This document shows positions 25,401-35,391 of a DNA stretch of 60,000 nt, in pieces. The stretch covers positions 250,001-310,000 of the forward strand of contig NC_087082.1 of the NCBI RefSeq assembly GCF_026151205.1, given 5' to 3'. The notes beneath the pieces are model-generated. The model saw only the letters and a program-made list of their open reading frames with translations, made no database searches and was not told the DNA's origin. Numbering within the stretch: the first letter of the stretch is position 1; every line of letters starts with the position of its first letter. A program made the translations under genes and the position numbers. Origin of the DNA: Bolinopsis microptera. Lineage: Eukaryota > Ctenophora > Tentaculata > Lobata > Bolinopsidae.

Positions 25401-28400
25401 ATAATAAGGGGTTGAATTTGTCCGCTCGAATGCACTGGAGGAGCTTGATCTTTCCATGATAGTTTGAGTACTTTGAGATATGAGATGTTTTCTCTGCAAC
25501 AATATTAAACTGATTGCAAAAAGAAGAAATTTTAAGATATCAAAATTATCGATGTCTCCAAACAATTTCAGAAGCAACTAAAATGAACTGATCAAATCCA
25601 CAGTTCAGCTTAACATTAAGAAGCCTAACGATGAGTAAAGGCTTATAACATGTTACCTGAGCAACTTTAACGTGTGACGAAATGAGCTGGACTCGTGTTA
25701 ATTTGACTCGTATAGTAATAGAGACCATGCTCTCAAAGCTCCTTCATAAATATATTGATTACTGAGAGTCGTGAAATTTAAATATTATTCCCCACACGTA
25801 CAATTGGTAATTCTTTAGAATAACCGAACAATTCTTATGCTTAGTTCTTTCCTTTATTTATTCTATTTATGAACATCGAATTTACCCGGCCATCGAAATT
25901 TAAGATTTAAGAAGCCAACATTGGGTATTTCATCTGTAAAGGAGGACCCTCTAAAATTGAATAAGCTCCACATGATGTCGCCCTATGCCAACATTCTCCA
26001 AATTCCATGACCCATTCCTGACCACTCGGGGGGGGGGGGGGGGGGGGGGGGGGGGACCACTTATTATTTAAAGACCGCTTATTATTTAATTAAACAATCG
26101 TTCGATTTACTTGTATTTTAACTTGAGATCTCATTTTTACTTGAGATTTCATATCATACAAATTTACCATCGCGATACAGGTATTAATTTACCTCCCTGC
26201 GGTGAGCCACCGCTTCCCTCCATCGCCATGTTTGAAGCTCTCTCATCAACTGTTAGACGTTAGTGTTCTACTTCAGAGGGAAGTAAGATATTTTAACTTT
26301 ATAATTGTTATTATTCCTGTATATAACAAATAAATCGTGTAATCGTGTATTTATTCGTACTTATTAAGTTATCGTCAGTAAAATCAACGTATTCAATAAA
26401 TCAACAAACTCATGTCGCCGTCCACAAGGCTTCGTCCTCTGGGAGCATATATCTGAACTTGGCCCAGAATATAGTTCAATTATAACATGTATAATGTTAT
26501 GTATAATGTATAATGTTTAAATGTATAATGTATAAGCTCATCCCTACACCTCATTAGACGTCAGCCCAGTTGCAGTTGGCCTTCTTACTTAGGTATCGAG
26601 GTAGAGTGGGTGCCCCACAAACAATTTATTCTACTGTAATTAACTCAATTAAAAAAAATTAAATAAAGATCATTGGAGACGTCTTTTAAAAGACTCCGGA
26701 ACATCTATTAGTGTAAGTACACTTACAGTAACTGTGCATAAGCAGTAAATCTACTTACGAGTATGTACGAAAGCTCTGATTATACTCAGAAACAGATAAT
26801 AATGAGTTAATACCTTTTCTTAATATTGCAGTGGTCGATGAGATGGAAATATTTTAACTAGTATGGCTAAGCGTCACGTACCGTAATAAATACTTCTGTT
26901 TATGCCGCCGATATATTTACTACTACTGTATATAGATGTTTTTGGCGGGTTTCTATTGCATGCTTTAAGGCTAGAGGAATGAGCATAGCCTGAACTGGAA
27001 ACTCTATTGCAATATAAGCATACCTAGGTTTTAAGGTTTATAACGATCAGTCAAGTCAAAAACACTTAAGACCGATACCCGATGAGAAATCCTTCGTCTC
27101 GTCTTCAGACCAGAAAACGGCGACCATTGTATAATGTATAAATAATCATTTATTGTTCAGGGATGCTACGGCAACAAAATGTTATCGGTAACAACCAACG
27201 CACCTGGAAAATTCCCCCGAATCAGAAGAGTCATAGAAGTCCTGGCTGGAACTGGAACTTCCACTACCGTTCTCAGGAGTATTGTTTTCAGGACTATTGT
27301 GCAGCTCCTCTGGCTCATTGACATTGAACGCGAAATGAACATTGGGGTTCCCCTTCTTGAGGTCTGTATCGTGAACTATCCGGTGGACTGTATCCCGTAA
27401 CGTGTGAAGAGTCTGTAATGTTGGGTCTCCACTGTTTACACTTCTGTTAACCTCGGCTACGCCTCGCCTCAGTGAGTCACGTAGCCGTGTCAGAGGAATA
27501 CTGCTAGTCAGGGCGGCGTCCTTTATCACAAACTAAACTACAAAACTACAGACCAGCAGATAAACATAGAACTGGAACGTGTGTCTTGTGTAGTCTTAGA
27601 GCACGAGAAAGTGATTAGATTGACTTGCTAATCAAGTGAACAAATTTAGTAAGGTGTACGAAGTGTAACGTATACAGAAGACCAGCTGTTAAAGTAGTCC
27701 AATGAGCAACTACACGCAGACACCAGCCACCACCAATAGCCCATCCCTCGCCATATCACGTGACTAGTGCACAATGAACACAAGATACCTAGCAACCAAT
27801 GCAGAGTCCCACATAGCGCACGTGCTACATGGTAATTAAACTCAATACGTGATTATGTAGACTGTAGTCCCACTGTGTATAATGCGCTCTTTTGTCACGG
27901 GACCTTTGTGCATCAAAAAGTCTGCCGAGTTTTACAGCAAGTTAACATACGAGTAAATTTACATTTTTCAATGAACATTTTTTACGCAACTTTTTTTATT
28001 ATTAAGTTTTTTCCTCTTGGTCAATCTGATGGGAATGGCACACCATCAACAAAGCACACCATTCCAAGAGGAAGTCTTCAAATTTCTCAGTATCTCTTGC
28101 GTGCACTTTGAAATGGAAATTATTGGGAATCAACGTTAAATGATATTTCAGTTAAATTGTCCACCTCCATTGTTCTTATAGCTACTTCATTAGCAATTTC
28201 TGCGCATTGACGTGACTCTGAACCCATCCTATGAGCCAACGGTTAAAATAATGGATCATGTGGTTTACTATAGAGACTTTAAAATGCGGTACCAACCTAC
28301 CAGGTCATTTAAAAATAAGTGCATTTCTACCTTTTAACGGTCAGGTAGCGCAGTTGGAACGGTCAGGTAGCGCAGTTGGTTAGAACGCCAGCTTTGCAAT

Positions 28401-29476
28401 CGTGAGGTTGCGGGTTCAAATCCCACTGTCTGCCTGGTCGTGGGGTGAGCGTCGTTGACGTTCAGCTAAGGATCCTGAGTGGTCTATGCAGCCCCCCGGT
28501 CTACTCAGCCGAATACTTGAGAAATCGGGTGTGAGGGTTAAATGAGGAGCTGCACATCGCAGCAAAGTCTCGGGCGAAAAAAGTATGGTACACACTACCT
28601 TAACCGTCACTGGCTAAAAACAAATCCTTCGGCTTCCTGTAATTGACTGGTTGCACTTGTGTAACAATGTGGCTGCTGGAATACACCGAAGTAAAATAGG
28701 TGTCTTGATAAAAAAGTTAAACTAGCCACAGGTCAGGCATGGTTCACCGGCCCTTAAAGTTTAATCTAGTACTAGTAGGGTGGGCGAGAAGGAAGATGGG
28801 TCAAATATGATTTAAAATTTAATTCCGAGGGCTATCGGTCACAATGTTTCCTAAAAAAAGTCGTAAAACATATGCATTATGATTGTGTTGAAGTTGAATC
28901 AATCAGATTGAAGAAAGAAGCTCATTCATAGAATTTGATGTTTGATATTGTCTACATTCAGGAATTGAGACGAATATTTTCACAAACCTCTTCAATAAAT
29001 CGCTCAAACATCTGATCTACACTCAGCATTTTTGATCTTAATGCACGGCTGTTGATGAGCTGAAGCCCTTTCTTAGAATTGTTTACAATAGGATATTGGC
29101 TACATTCCAAAACATGACTAGTGACTACATTCCTGAACTTGAGTAGAAAACAAAGGATCACGACCAGCAGACAGTGAACTAACTTGTTCAGCTATTTGAA
29201 GAATTTGCCGGCTCGTTAAGTTATATCATCGCCAAATATTAATTTAATTTATCTAGTCTAGCAACTGAATAAATCATTGTACAAGTAAACAATATTTAAG
29301 GATTACGACTACAACTGCACTCACTTGTTAATGTCACTGTAACTGTTAGAATTTGAAAGATTGAGGATCTTTGGGTGTCGGGAGAGGTTGACAGGGTCAC
29401 TTTTCGAGAGTCTCTCACCGTCCATCTTTGCAATTTGTGCACTCGGCGCAGTTAGCGCCATGTACATAGAGTTCAT
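10418..29476 (-). CDS. TMCC-like transmembrane and coiled-coil protein, 8 exons
   Basis: Join, in transcript order: 29476-29325, 27500-27204, 20543-20487, 12074-11975, 11725-11586, 10999-10915, 10790-10624, 10499-10418. Every junction is GT-AG and the phases agree throughout, giving 1,080 nt (359 residues plus TAG). The N-terminal half is Ser/Asn-rich with an acidic stretch (DFYDSSDSGEF, about residues 137-165). A predicted coiled coil runs over about 180-276, including YSSDERIKEIEERLDDYK. A hydrophobic segment (about 298-321, VISLGLASVSLLLFLFTTAV) and a second (about 333-352) lie near the C-terminus. Coiled coil followed by two C-terminal membrane spans is the TMCC layout, and the YSSDERIKEI region aligns by eye with human TMCC YQSYERARDI. 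TMCC proteins are endoplasmic-reticulum membrane proteins; that role here is inferred. Exons 4-8 are firm. Exons 1-3 are joined on phase and composition. Exon 2 could also start at 27503 (TAG/CAG alternative). Confidence 0.7.
11838..11925. repeat. 29-bp tandem repeat, three copies
   Basis: The unit reads AATAACTTATTAACATTACT followed by TAGTAATAT. It lies in the intron between exons 4 and 5 of the TMCC-like gene. Confidence 0.8.
12302..12392. mobile_element. left part of a TTAA-type MITE, split by a foldback element
   Basis: It begins after TTAA with GGGGGCCGGGGGGG and matches the MITE at 1838-2043 (TCTTCATCAAAATTCTCTCG, then GATAGAGGGGAGT). It is interrupted at 12,393 by the 810-bp foldback element and resumes at 13,203 (GCTGCTTTTGG). 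No right terminal repeat was found before the satellite starts, so it is truncated or extended there. Confidence 0.65.
12393..13202. mobile_element. foldback element with TGTCAATTAA decamer arms, 810 bp
   Basis: The ends are GGGGGGAATGCAACGTCAAT and its reverse complement. An exact 8-bp duplication GCTGCTTT flanks it (12385-12392 and 13203-13210), hAT-like in length. Each arm continues as tandem TGTCAATTAA decamers, with more at the right end. The interior (about 12,500-13,050) has no convincing ORF. It is inserted in a TTAA-type MITE inside an intron of the TMCC-like gene. Confidence 0.8.
13500..16960. repeat. satellite array, about 3.5 kb, core CCCACTATCTAGTGACCACA
   Basis: The core unit is about 31 bp, TATCTACTACCCACTATCTA followed by GTGACCACAATG. 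From 13.5 to 14.5 kb a longer unit adds a spacer with GAACATTACACTATTTGTTA and AGTACCAGTAACAAG. From 14.5 kb on, only short units with TATCTA, TATTTA, TATTAA or CTAATA variants occur, and blocks of these variants recur in the same order (a higher-order pattern). The array lies in the 8.4-kb intron between exons 3 and 4 of the TMCC-like gene. Confidence 0.95.
16996..17276 (-). CDS. possible alternative first exon of the TMCC-like gene
   Basis: An ORF with ATG at 17276 encodes MSRKHQSNKGHRRAASIG, continuing basic and Ser-rich to RRVPSPLILPPRPASLS. It reads as plausible protein, not repeat. A phase-2 donor CTCGG/GTTAGT at 16995 would join in frame to exon 4 (12074). Another donor at GGGAG/GTGAGA is stronger but has the wrong phase. 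It cannot be an internal cassette after exon 3, because that frame hits a stop. It may instead be a separate gene or not expressed. Confidence 0.35.
17340..19190. other. intron sequence, no gene seen
   Basis: Single-copy AT-rich sequence with short direct repeats only, for example three copies of CTTAGCGGTCCT near 18,478-18,515. Confidence 0.5.
19208..19515. repeat. minisatellite, unit about 20 bp (CCAGTACCTACTTCCTAGCAA)
   Basis: About 15 degenerate copies of CAGTACCTA followed by TTCCTAGCAAC, variants TTACC, CTCAC or none. A short related cluster lies at about 12,098-12,150, beside exon 4 of the TMCC-like gene. Confidence 0.85.
20387..20500. repeat. 47-bp tandem duplication carrying the exon-3 donor site
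   Basis: ACTTACTTGTCGGAAACATT begins at 20387, 20434 and 20481, a 47-bp period. On the minus strand each copy holds the last nucleotides of exon 3 plus its donor (TTTCCGACAA/GTAAGT). Only the copy at 20481 abuts the rest of the exon. Confidence 0.85.
20748..21624. mobile_element. TA-flanked TIR element, 877 bp, with an ORF inside
   Basis: The ends are 20-bp inverted repeats (CCTTACTCGGGATTATTATA against CCTTACTCGGGAATATTATA), and TA flanks both sides (20746-20747, 21625-21626). This fits Tc1/mariner-type insertion. Longer internal similarity between the arms (GGGTTTTGG, TTCCGCCATATTTTTCCCGG) is in direct orientation. No transposase was seen. Confidence 0.7.
21081..21314 (+). CDS. unrecognised 77-residue ORF within the TIR element
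   Basis: It starts at ATG 21081 (open upstream to 21030) and ends TAG. The product has a basic middle (KLRLTFRAVAPLADKMKVLL) and an Asn/Asp-rich tail (DINNDNGGDISDNEN). The composition is like real protein but no family is recognised. It could be the last exon of a host gene captured by the element, or a chance ORF. Confidence 0.3.
   Translation: MVHGGLITGAVEDAKPRRSPIPSGGQEIKLRLTFRAVAPLADKMKVLLRQQYNFEFDGQQQGDINNDNGGDISDNEN
21624..21778. repeat. simple repeat, ATGTACA and ATGTAAT units
   Basis: Runs of ATGTACAAT then ATGTAAT. Apparent ORFs on the minus strand here are repeat translations. Confidence 0.9.
21864..22165. mobile_element. possible MITE with ATATTACGTAATCA near both ends
   Basis: ATATTACGTAATCA near 21,880 is mirrored by GATTACGTAATATT near 22,131, with G-rich stretches inside each end and a run of about 24 G at 22,100. 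Outer boundaries and target duplication are unclear. Confidence 0.3.
22432..22550. repeat. simple repeat, unit AATGTGT
   Basis: About 16 near-perfect copies of the 7-bp unit. The ORF across it is repeat translation. Confidence 0.9.
23346..24361. repeat. 52-bp minisatellite, about 19 copies
   Basis: The unit contains GTGCGGGGTGTTGTGTAACA, then TGAGACTACTGTGCAGCGCC, then TCATCTCGCTAA. Copies are almost identical, suggesting recent expansion or homogenisation. It lies in the intron between exons 2 and 3 of the TMCC-like gene. Confidence 0.95.
24701..24771 (-). tRNA. tRNA-Glu (anticodon CTC)
   Basis: The gene is 71 nt without CCA. The acceptor stem TCCGGCG/CGTCGGA pairs over 7 bp with one G-T. 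The A box is TGGTGTAGGGGCTAG. The anticodon arm is TGTGG-CTCTCAC-CCACA, giving anticodon CTC (codon GAG). The T arm is CCGGG-TTCGATT-CCCGG. All stems are intact, so it is probably functional. It lies inside the intron between exons 2 and 3 of the TMCC-like gene, on the same strand. RNA polymerase III would use its internal A and B boxes. Confidence 0.93.
24800..27150. other. intron sequence, no gene seen
   Basis: AT-rich sequence with scattered copies of AATTTAGTCACAAATTT-like words (24,840-25,210), a G run of about 27 at 26,029 and short TATAATGT repeats near 26,480-26,535. No further exon was supported. Confidence 0.45.
28354..28612 (+). mobile_element. tRNA-derived SINE (tRNA-Ala-like head)
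   Basis: An A box (TAGCGCAGTTGG) and B box (GGTTCAAATCC) stand at tRNA spacing, with a TTTGCAA loop (TGC, Ala-like). The acceptor and anticodon stems do not pair well, so this is not a working tRNA. A GC-richer body follows to about 28,612. The first 18 bp or so (GGTCAGGTAGCGCAGTTGG) are tandemly duplicated at 28,339. It lies in intron 1 of the TMCC-like gene. Confidence 0.55.
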
Positions 29477-30080
29477 TTTATACACACAGACAAACTGAAG
29501 AATAGCACACTAAATAAGTAAATTCGAAACGTCGGACTATGACAGAATTTTAAAGATAATGAATGAAGTCGGTCAACATGACCTAAACAAATATACAACT
29601 GCAACGAGACTGGTACCCCTAACACGAAAAAGTGAAACACTATACTGGTATACGAGTTATAACATGATATTACTAAATACTTCCTACGGCCGTTCCACAA
29701 CCACGTTCGTCGGTGTGCTTCTTTTAAACTGATAAGAACATGACATATTCAATATGCACTTCATTCGACAATTCAGAAAACTAAGAGCGCCAGTTGAGAA
29801 ATGTTCGAATATTTATTTAACCTCAAAAGCCAAAACTAAATTAAGTCATCGAATAGAGTGTTCAAAAGAACCTGTCACTTTGGACCTGGCATATTATATG
29901 GTATAATCACAGAAGCAAATGTCAGGTTTTGGCATCGAAAATCTGTCTAAAAGGACAGACGTCATAAGTCACAATCAAGAAACCCTATAGCATTGACATG
30001 AATATCCTGGTAATTTAGATTTGCGGTTCAAGATATACAAAGTCACACGTTTCTATTTGAATTTCTATCTGAGTTTTGTC

Positions 30081-33000
30081 TCACAAGGTTGCATGACAGG
30101 ATCTGTGCGGCAGCATGGTGTTGTGATGAAGGAGAAGGTATCTGGTGGTGTTGCTGTCCCCTTTCTTCACTGCTTCGTCTAGAGGTGTGTGTCCCCATCT
30201 GTCCTCTACACTAACATCCACCTGTACAGAGAAAATGGTTGTTCTATGGAGCAGAGTGGTAATATTGTTGGATACTAACTGCGGGTACATTGGTAACTAA
30301 GGAGGTACATTGGTAACTAAGGAGGTACATTGGTAACTAAGGAGGTACATTGGTAACTAAGGAGGTACATTGGTAACTAAGGAGGTACATTGGTAACTAA
30401 GGAGGTACATTGGTAACTAAGGAGGTACATTGGTAACTAAGGAGGTACATTGGTAACTAAGGAGGTACATTGGTAACTAAGGAGGTACATTGGTAACTAA
30501 GGAGGTACATTGGTAACTAAGGAGGTACATTGGTAACTAAGGAGATACATTGGTAACTAAGGAGGTACATTGGTAACTAAGGAGGTACATTGGTAACTAA
30601 GGAGGTACATTGGTAACTAAGGAGGTACATTGGTAACTAAGGAGGTTGGACGCCGGGCGGACAGTGAGCTGGATATCATATTGACAAGTTCTAGTTCTAC
30701 CTGACATTTCTCGATCAGGAACTTGACAATGTTAAGATGTCCTCCCTCTATAGCGAAATGTAGAGCTGTCCTGCCGTCATAGTCAGACCAGTTAAAGTTT
30801 ATTTTCTGTTCGTAGTACCTGATGAGCAGAGGTAGGTCACCTTTCTTAGCTGAGATCAGCAGATTTACCAGTTGTACCTGTGAGTTTGTTTTATAAGCAA
30901 TAACCGCTTGACACAATTAACCGATTATAAAAGTCAATATCCCCTTTTTCACAAGAATAAGTACAATATATAAAAGTACATACATCTTTGCTCTCATGAC
31001 AAGACCTCCGTACAGGATTAGGTTTAGTAGTGAGTTGAGGGGATGAGTTCTCAAAACTGTGGAAGGAGAATAATTGAGTGAGCATTCTGCTGAAGGCGAT
31101 ACCTCTGACACTGTTTTTACACTTGTCGAGTAGAGGAGACCACACCACTACCCCCATTACATCAGGAACTATTATCATTATAGTTCCGGAAACTGTAGAC
31201 TTAGCGGGGAGACCCACATCAAAGGACCACTGACCTAAGGGAGAAAGGTAAATAATTCCTGGTGTAAATTCGGATCAGTTTCGTTAACACAATGTGGAGA
31301 TCTTAACAAGGGCACTGACCTGATATCTTGCGGACACCACAGGAATGTAGAAGTGAGAGAGCATTCCGGACCGCTTGTGGAGAGTAGACAGCCTCAGCAG
31401 TAAAAGGACAGACACCCCCGTTAGCGAGGGTAGCAGCTATGGTAGCAGCTGAGTCTGTGGTACACTCGATAGAGTTTAACTGGAGGTACAGATCTATTGT
31501 CTGCTGGAGTTTGCAGTGTGTGGGCAACACTTTGTGTCCCATCAGATGGTAAGCTATAGAGTAAATGTGGTCTGCTGCCATCTTCTCGGCTAGATAGGTA
31601 GCGTTGGAGAAGTCGATTCCCTCAAATCCTGCTAATCTCTCGTAGATACCGAACAGATAATCGAATCTATCAGGGAGGGTAAAGTTGGGTTTGATGAGGG
31701 AGAGCACTGCGAGAGCGCCAGCAGGGATCATAGCGTTATGAGGAAGACCATCTCTATCCAGGACCAGAGAGTCGTGGACATCTCCAGCTGGCTCCTTGCC
31801 AACATGAGAGTGAACCTCTTCCTGTCCACACTCCGTGATAGCAAGTGTGTATATCAAAACGTCTCTCAGGCTCTGCATGGAGAAGGGGGTGGTGTGGTTA
31901 CCCACGCTGAACCTCTGTCCATCAACCGTACAGATGCTCACACTCCATAAGTCAGGAGCTTGTCGTTCAAGCTGTTTGATGTGTTTGGAAGTTTCTCCTT
32001 CTTTTATACTTTTACAACGGCTATAGAGTCGTCGTACGTCTTGGCAGAATGACCCAAACTCGGGTAAAATAAGTTCGCCTGACAGGGCCTGGTTGATGAG
32101 GCTGGCACTGGGTCGACATATTTGCTCAAATTCCTCCAGAGGTATCGACTTCAAGACAGGAATCTGATCGGAATCTGTCACGGAGCGTTCAGCGGTCAGA
32201 GCATCCATTAGAGTCTGAAATCTAATATCCTTGAAGACGTTAATACCTGTCTTATCGAGGGCTGAAATGAACTTCTTGATGTTTACCATACCAGCGGCCA
32301 CAAATTCTTGCAGATGGTGTCTGTCTATGCAGGTAGGCGGAAGACAAGCAGCTGATTGTTGAAGCTGTTCGTTATATTTCTGCATCGCAATACTCCATCC
32401 AGATTCCTTCGGAGTGGTAGCGCAGTACTCGAAGCTGTCTTGACTGGACCCCTCACGAATCACATCAAGAGGTAGAGACTGCACACTTCGGGTATCTTCA
32501 TACGGGCCATGAACCTGTCTCATGAACTGAGGGTGAGGTGGAGCAGAACCTCTACTAGAGTCAGTGGACTGAGGGTGAGGTGGAGCAGAACCTCTACTAG
32601 AGTCAGTGGACTGAGGGTGAGGTGGAGCAGAACCTCTACTAGAGTCAGTGGACTGAGGGTGAGGTGGAGCAGAACCTCTACTAGAGTCAGTGGACTGAGG
32701 GTGAGGTGGAGCAGAACCTCTACTAGAGTCAGTGGACTGAGGGTGAGGTGGAGCAGAACCTCTACTAGAGTCAGTGGACTGAGGGTGAGGTGGAGCAGAA
32801 CCTCTACTAGAGTCAGTGGACTGAGGGTGAGGTGGAGCAGAACCTCTACTAGAGTCAGTGGACTGAGGGTGAGGTGGAGCAGAACCTCTACTAGAGTCAG
32901 TGGAACTGGAAAGCTCGGAGTTAGAATCGTATCCAAGGTCAGAGAATAACATATCTGGATGTCTGCTTTCCAAACTCAATGTCCTTATTCTTTCACGAGT

Positions 33001-33168
33001 CTCGACTGTGTGTAGCATGTTTTCTCTTCTACCAGAACCCTCTTCAATCTCTTCCTCATCCTCCTTCTCTGAAGATTTGTCCATCTTTCCTAACTTTGAA
33101 CTGTCGTTTGCCATCCGTAATATTCGAAAACTAATATAAATATGTTGCCTAGAAAATCCAATGATCAC
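30081..33168 (-). CDS. glutaminase-family protein, probably catalytically inactive, 4 exons
   Basis: Join, in transcript order: 33168 (or ATG 33114)-31320, 31234-30984, 30877-30701, 30221-30081; introns of 85, 106 and 479 bp with GT-AG ends and matching phases, total 805 residues. The first 18 residues (MIIGFSRQHIYISFRILR) have no acidic residue and could be a mitochondrial presequence; a second ATG follows. An acidic region comes next, then nine copies of a 14-residue repeat (89-214), a GLS-type N-terminal domain (about 290-390), a glutaminase domain (about 395-690) and ankyrin repeats (about 700-800). Compared with human GLS, the catalytic Ser is kept (S433) but its partner Lys is Asp (D436). 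Tyr249 is His396, Asn335 is Pro482, Asn388 is Ile535 and Tyr466 is Arg613. Glu381 and Tyr414 equivalents remain. The fold looks complete, so I read it as a pseudoenzyme that may act by oligomerising with its neighbours (inference). Confidence 0.88.
30283..30650. repeat. 20-bp minisatellite, about 18 copies, in an intron
   Basis: Unit GGAGGTACATTGGTAACTAA, nearly identical throughout (one GGAGATAC variant). It fills most of the 479-bp last intron of the glutaminase-like gene and explains why that intron is longer than the other two. Confidence 0.95.
32527..32904. repeat. coding 42-bp minisatellite, nine copies
   Basis: Each 42-bp unit encodes STDSSRGSAPPHPQ in the glutaminase-like gene. The copies are identical at DNA level as far as I can see, so the expansion is recent. 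The long ORFs in two other frames here are its shadows. Confidence 0.95.
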
Positions 33169-33199
33169 CGAAACAACTCAACAGTCAAGTGAAGGAGGC

Positions 33200-35070
33200 G
33201 AGCGCATGGAGCTCCATTTCCATGAAATTAAAATTAGTTCACGTTAAGAGCAAATTCTCTGACGACATCGCGAATAGACAGATTGATGGGAAAGTTTATG
33301 AGCTGCTGCTACCAGATTGGTGGGGATCTATACCGTCTTGACAAATTTGTATTACTTTTATCAACAGAACAATTTTATTATCAACAAATTAACTCCTACT
33401 GCAACAAGTCACGTCCGTCCTCACAGAATAAAGATTGTTGAGGCATTGACTGGATTAACCTAATCATGGCATGGATACTGAAGAGGCGGAGTCTACCATC
33501 ATTCTAGTGGTGATCCTTGAGGCTTAAACTAGTTGAGTTTCCTTATTTCCTATGATTGGACACAAGTCCGAAGGTGGTTTACTTGCTGTCACCTGTTTTT
33601 TTGTGGCAGGTTCATAGTCAGCAAGATTGCTCATTAAAGGAAAATTAACGACGTTGAAAACATCCACTTTAGTGTTACACACTAAAATTTAAAATCCAAC
33701 GTCGGACCTATCCTCCAACAGGACATGATTCATTACAGTGTCTTTCCTATTTTGCAACGCTTTTGTGTCCTAATCGATTAAATTTTAATGAGTAATCGGT
33801 TTTACTAGTAAAACAAATATTTACATATCAGTAAATATAAAATAAAATTTCTATAACATTCTTGAAGATTGCCAATTCCATGCAGTCGCTAATTTGACCC
33901 TAAGCATGGTCATTTCTAGTACAACAAACTGTGTTTTTGAGCGTCCTTTTGAATATGCTTTTACAACAAGAAATTGAGATACGAAATCTTTTGAATTTTT
34001 GTTTCAGACGCCCAAAAATCACATTTAAGTAAGTAAATAAACCTATACATTGAAACAAGCAGCATTAGATAACAAAAACTTAACAGAATTTTAGTAGCAG
34101 AACTAAATATCAAAATGAAAATTGTTAAAATACCGGGGCTTGAGACCAACTTTAATTAAATACTAAATACTTTTAATTTTCTAACTAACAACTACATACT
34201 TTTAGTTAGCATCGAACCGAGTAGCATGTATATTGTATGTACTTTTAGTTTCCTAAATAACAGTATTTAAAGCAACCAAATACTAAATTATACTGATACA
34301 GTAGCCAGAAAAAATACTTCGCTATTGTCTTGAAGATACTGATCACAAACCCGAAACTGTACAGGTGGACACTAGTTCTGGTTTTTGATTAGTCAATACT
34401 GAAAGCTGATATGGTTCACCTCCCAACCAAAAACTAACACAAAAACATGCCAATAATATTTTAAAACTTTGTTACTACGAGAATGCTACTAAGAAAAGCT
34501 TATTTGTTTCACTAAAGTAAAAACACTGAGATTACTGATAAACACTATCGATCTGAATTATGATACAACGAAATCATGATTTTCCATTGAAAATAAAAAC
34601 CAGGGCGATGACAGCTGAAGGCCACAAGTTCCTAGAAGCAAACTAAAATACAGACATGGAACTCAACATAGGCATCCCATTGGCTAATTACTAATTAGAC
34701 ACGAAAATATTTTACCATCGCATTACAGTTATTATGTGTATATAGACAGAGGTTCTTCCAGTTTCAGAAGCTCAATGGGAAAGCTCTGTGATGATCACAT
34801 TTCTACTCGAACCATGAACATGAGTTTGCCTCTAAAAATATCATACAGTCAAATAGATCACAGTAAATCAAGACAAAACTGGATAAAAACCATTCTTAAT
34901 CAGGGTCTGACTGTATAGTTATAGTGTAGTACTTTAATGTGCTAATTTAACATCTACCTAAAGCTGGAATCTGTCTCTCAGTCTCTGGAACCATTTCATA
35001 AAATTAAATCCTAATGTTTGAGTGCGTTTTGTTGATAGCACACCTAAAAACTATCTTTAACTCACTATTT
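33200..35070. other. intergenic, no gene seen
   Basis: AT-rich DNA between the four-exon and the first intronless glutaminase gene. Only weak short repeats (ACTTTTAGTT near 34,200) were seen. It should hold the promoter of the four-exon gene at its left end, but no clear element was recognised. Confidence 0.5.
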
Positions 35071-35075
35071 CCCCC

Positions 35076-35380
35076 GAAGAAGGGGTTACTAAGGGGTTAC
35101 TAAGGGGTTACTAAGAAGGGGTTACTTAGGGTTTACTAAGAAGGTGTTACTAAGGGGTTACTAAGAAAGTAAGAAGGGGTTACTAAGGGGTTACTAAGAA
35201 AGTAAGAAGGGGTTACTAAGGGGTTACTAAGGGGTTACTAAGAACGGGTTACTAAGAACGGGTTACTAAGAAAGTAAGAAGGGGTTACTAAGGAGTTACT
35301 AAGGGGTTACTAAGGAGTTACTAAGGGGTTACTAAGGGGTTACTAAGGGGTTACTAAGGGGTTACTAAGGGGTTACTAAG
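35076..35380. repeat. 11-bp minisatellite, unit GGGGTTACTAA
   Basis: About 25 copies, some extended by GAAGGGG or GAAAGTAAGAA. It ends about a dozen bases from the stop codon of the neighbouring glutaminase gene, so it probably forms its 3' untranslated region. Confidence 0.95.
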
Positions 35381-35391
35381 TCCCAGCTCCA

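Noticed and set aside
28362-28434. Functional tRNA-Ala gene
   Set aside because: A and B boxes are good, but acceptor and anticodon stems do not pair and a longer body follows; better read as a SINE head.
28958-29161. Minus-strand ORF in intron 1 of the TMCC-like gene (contains FERFIEEVCENIRLNS)
   Set aside because: No splice sites in phase and no recognisable family; left unannotated.
32509-32949. 146-codon and 138-codon ORFs in other frames over the 42-bp repeat
   Set aside because: Shadows of the coding repeat of the glutaminase-like gene.
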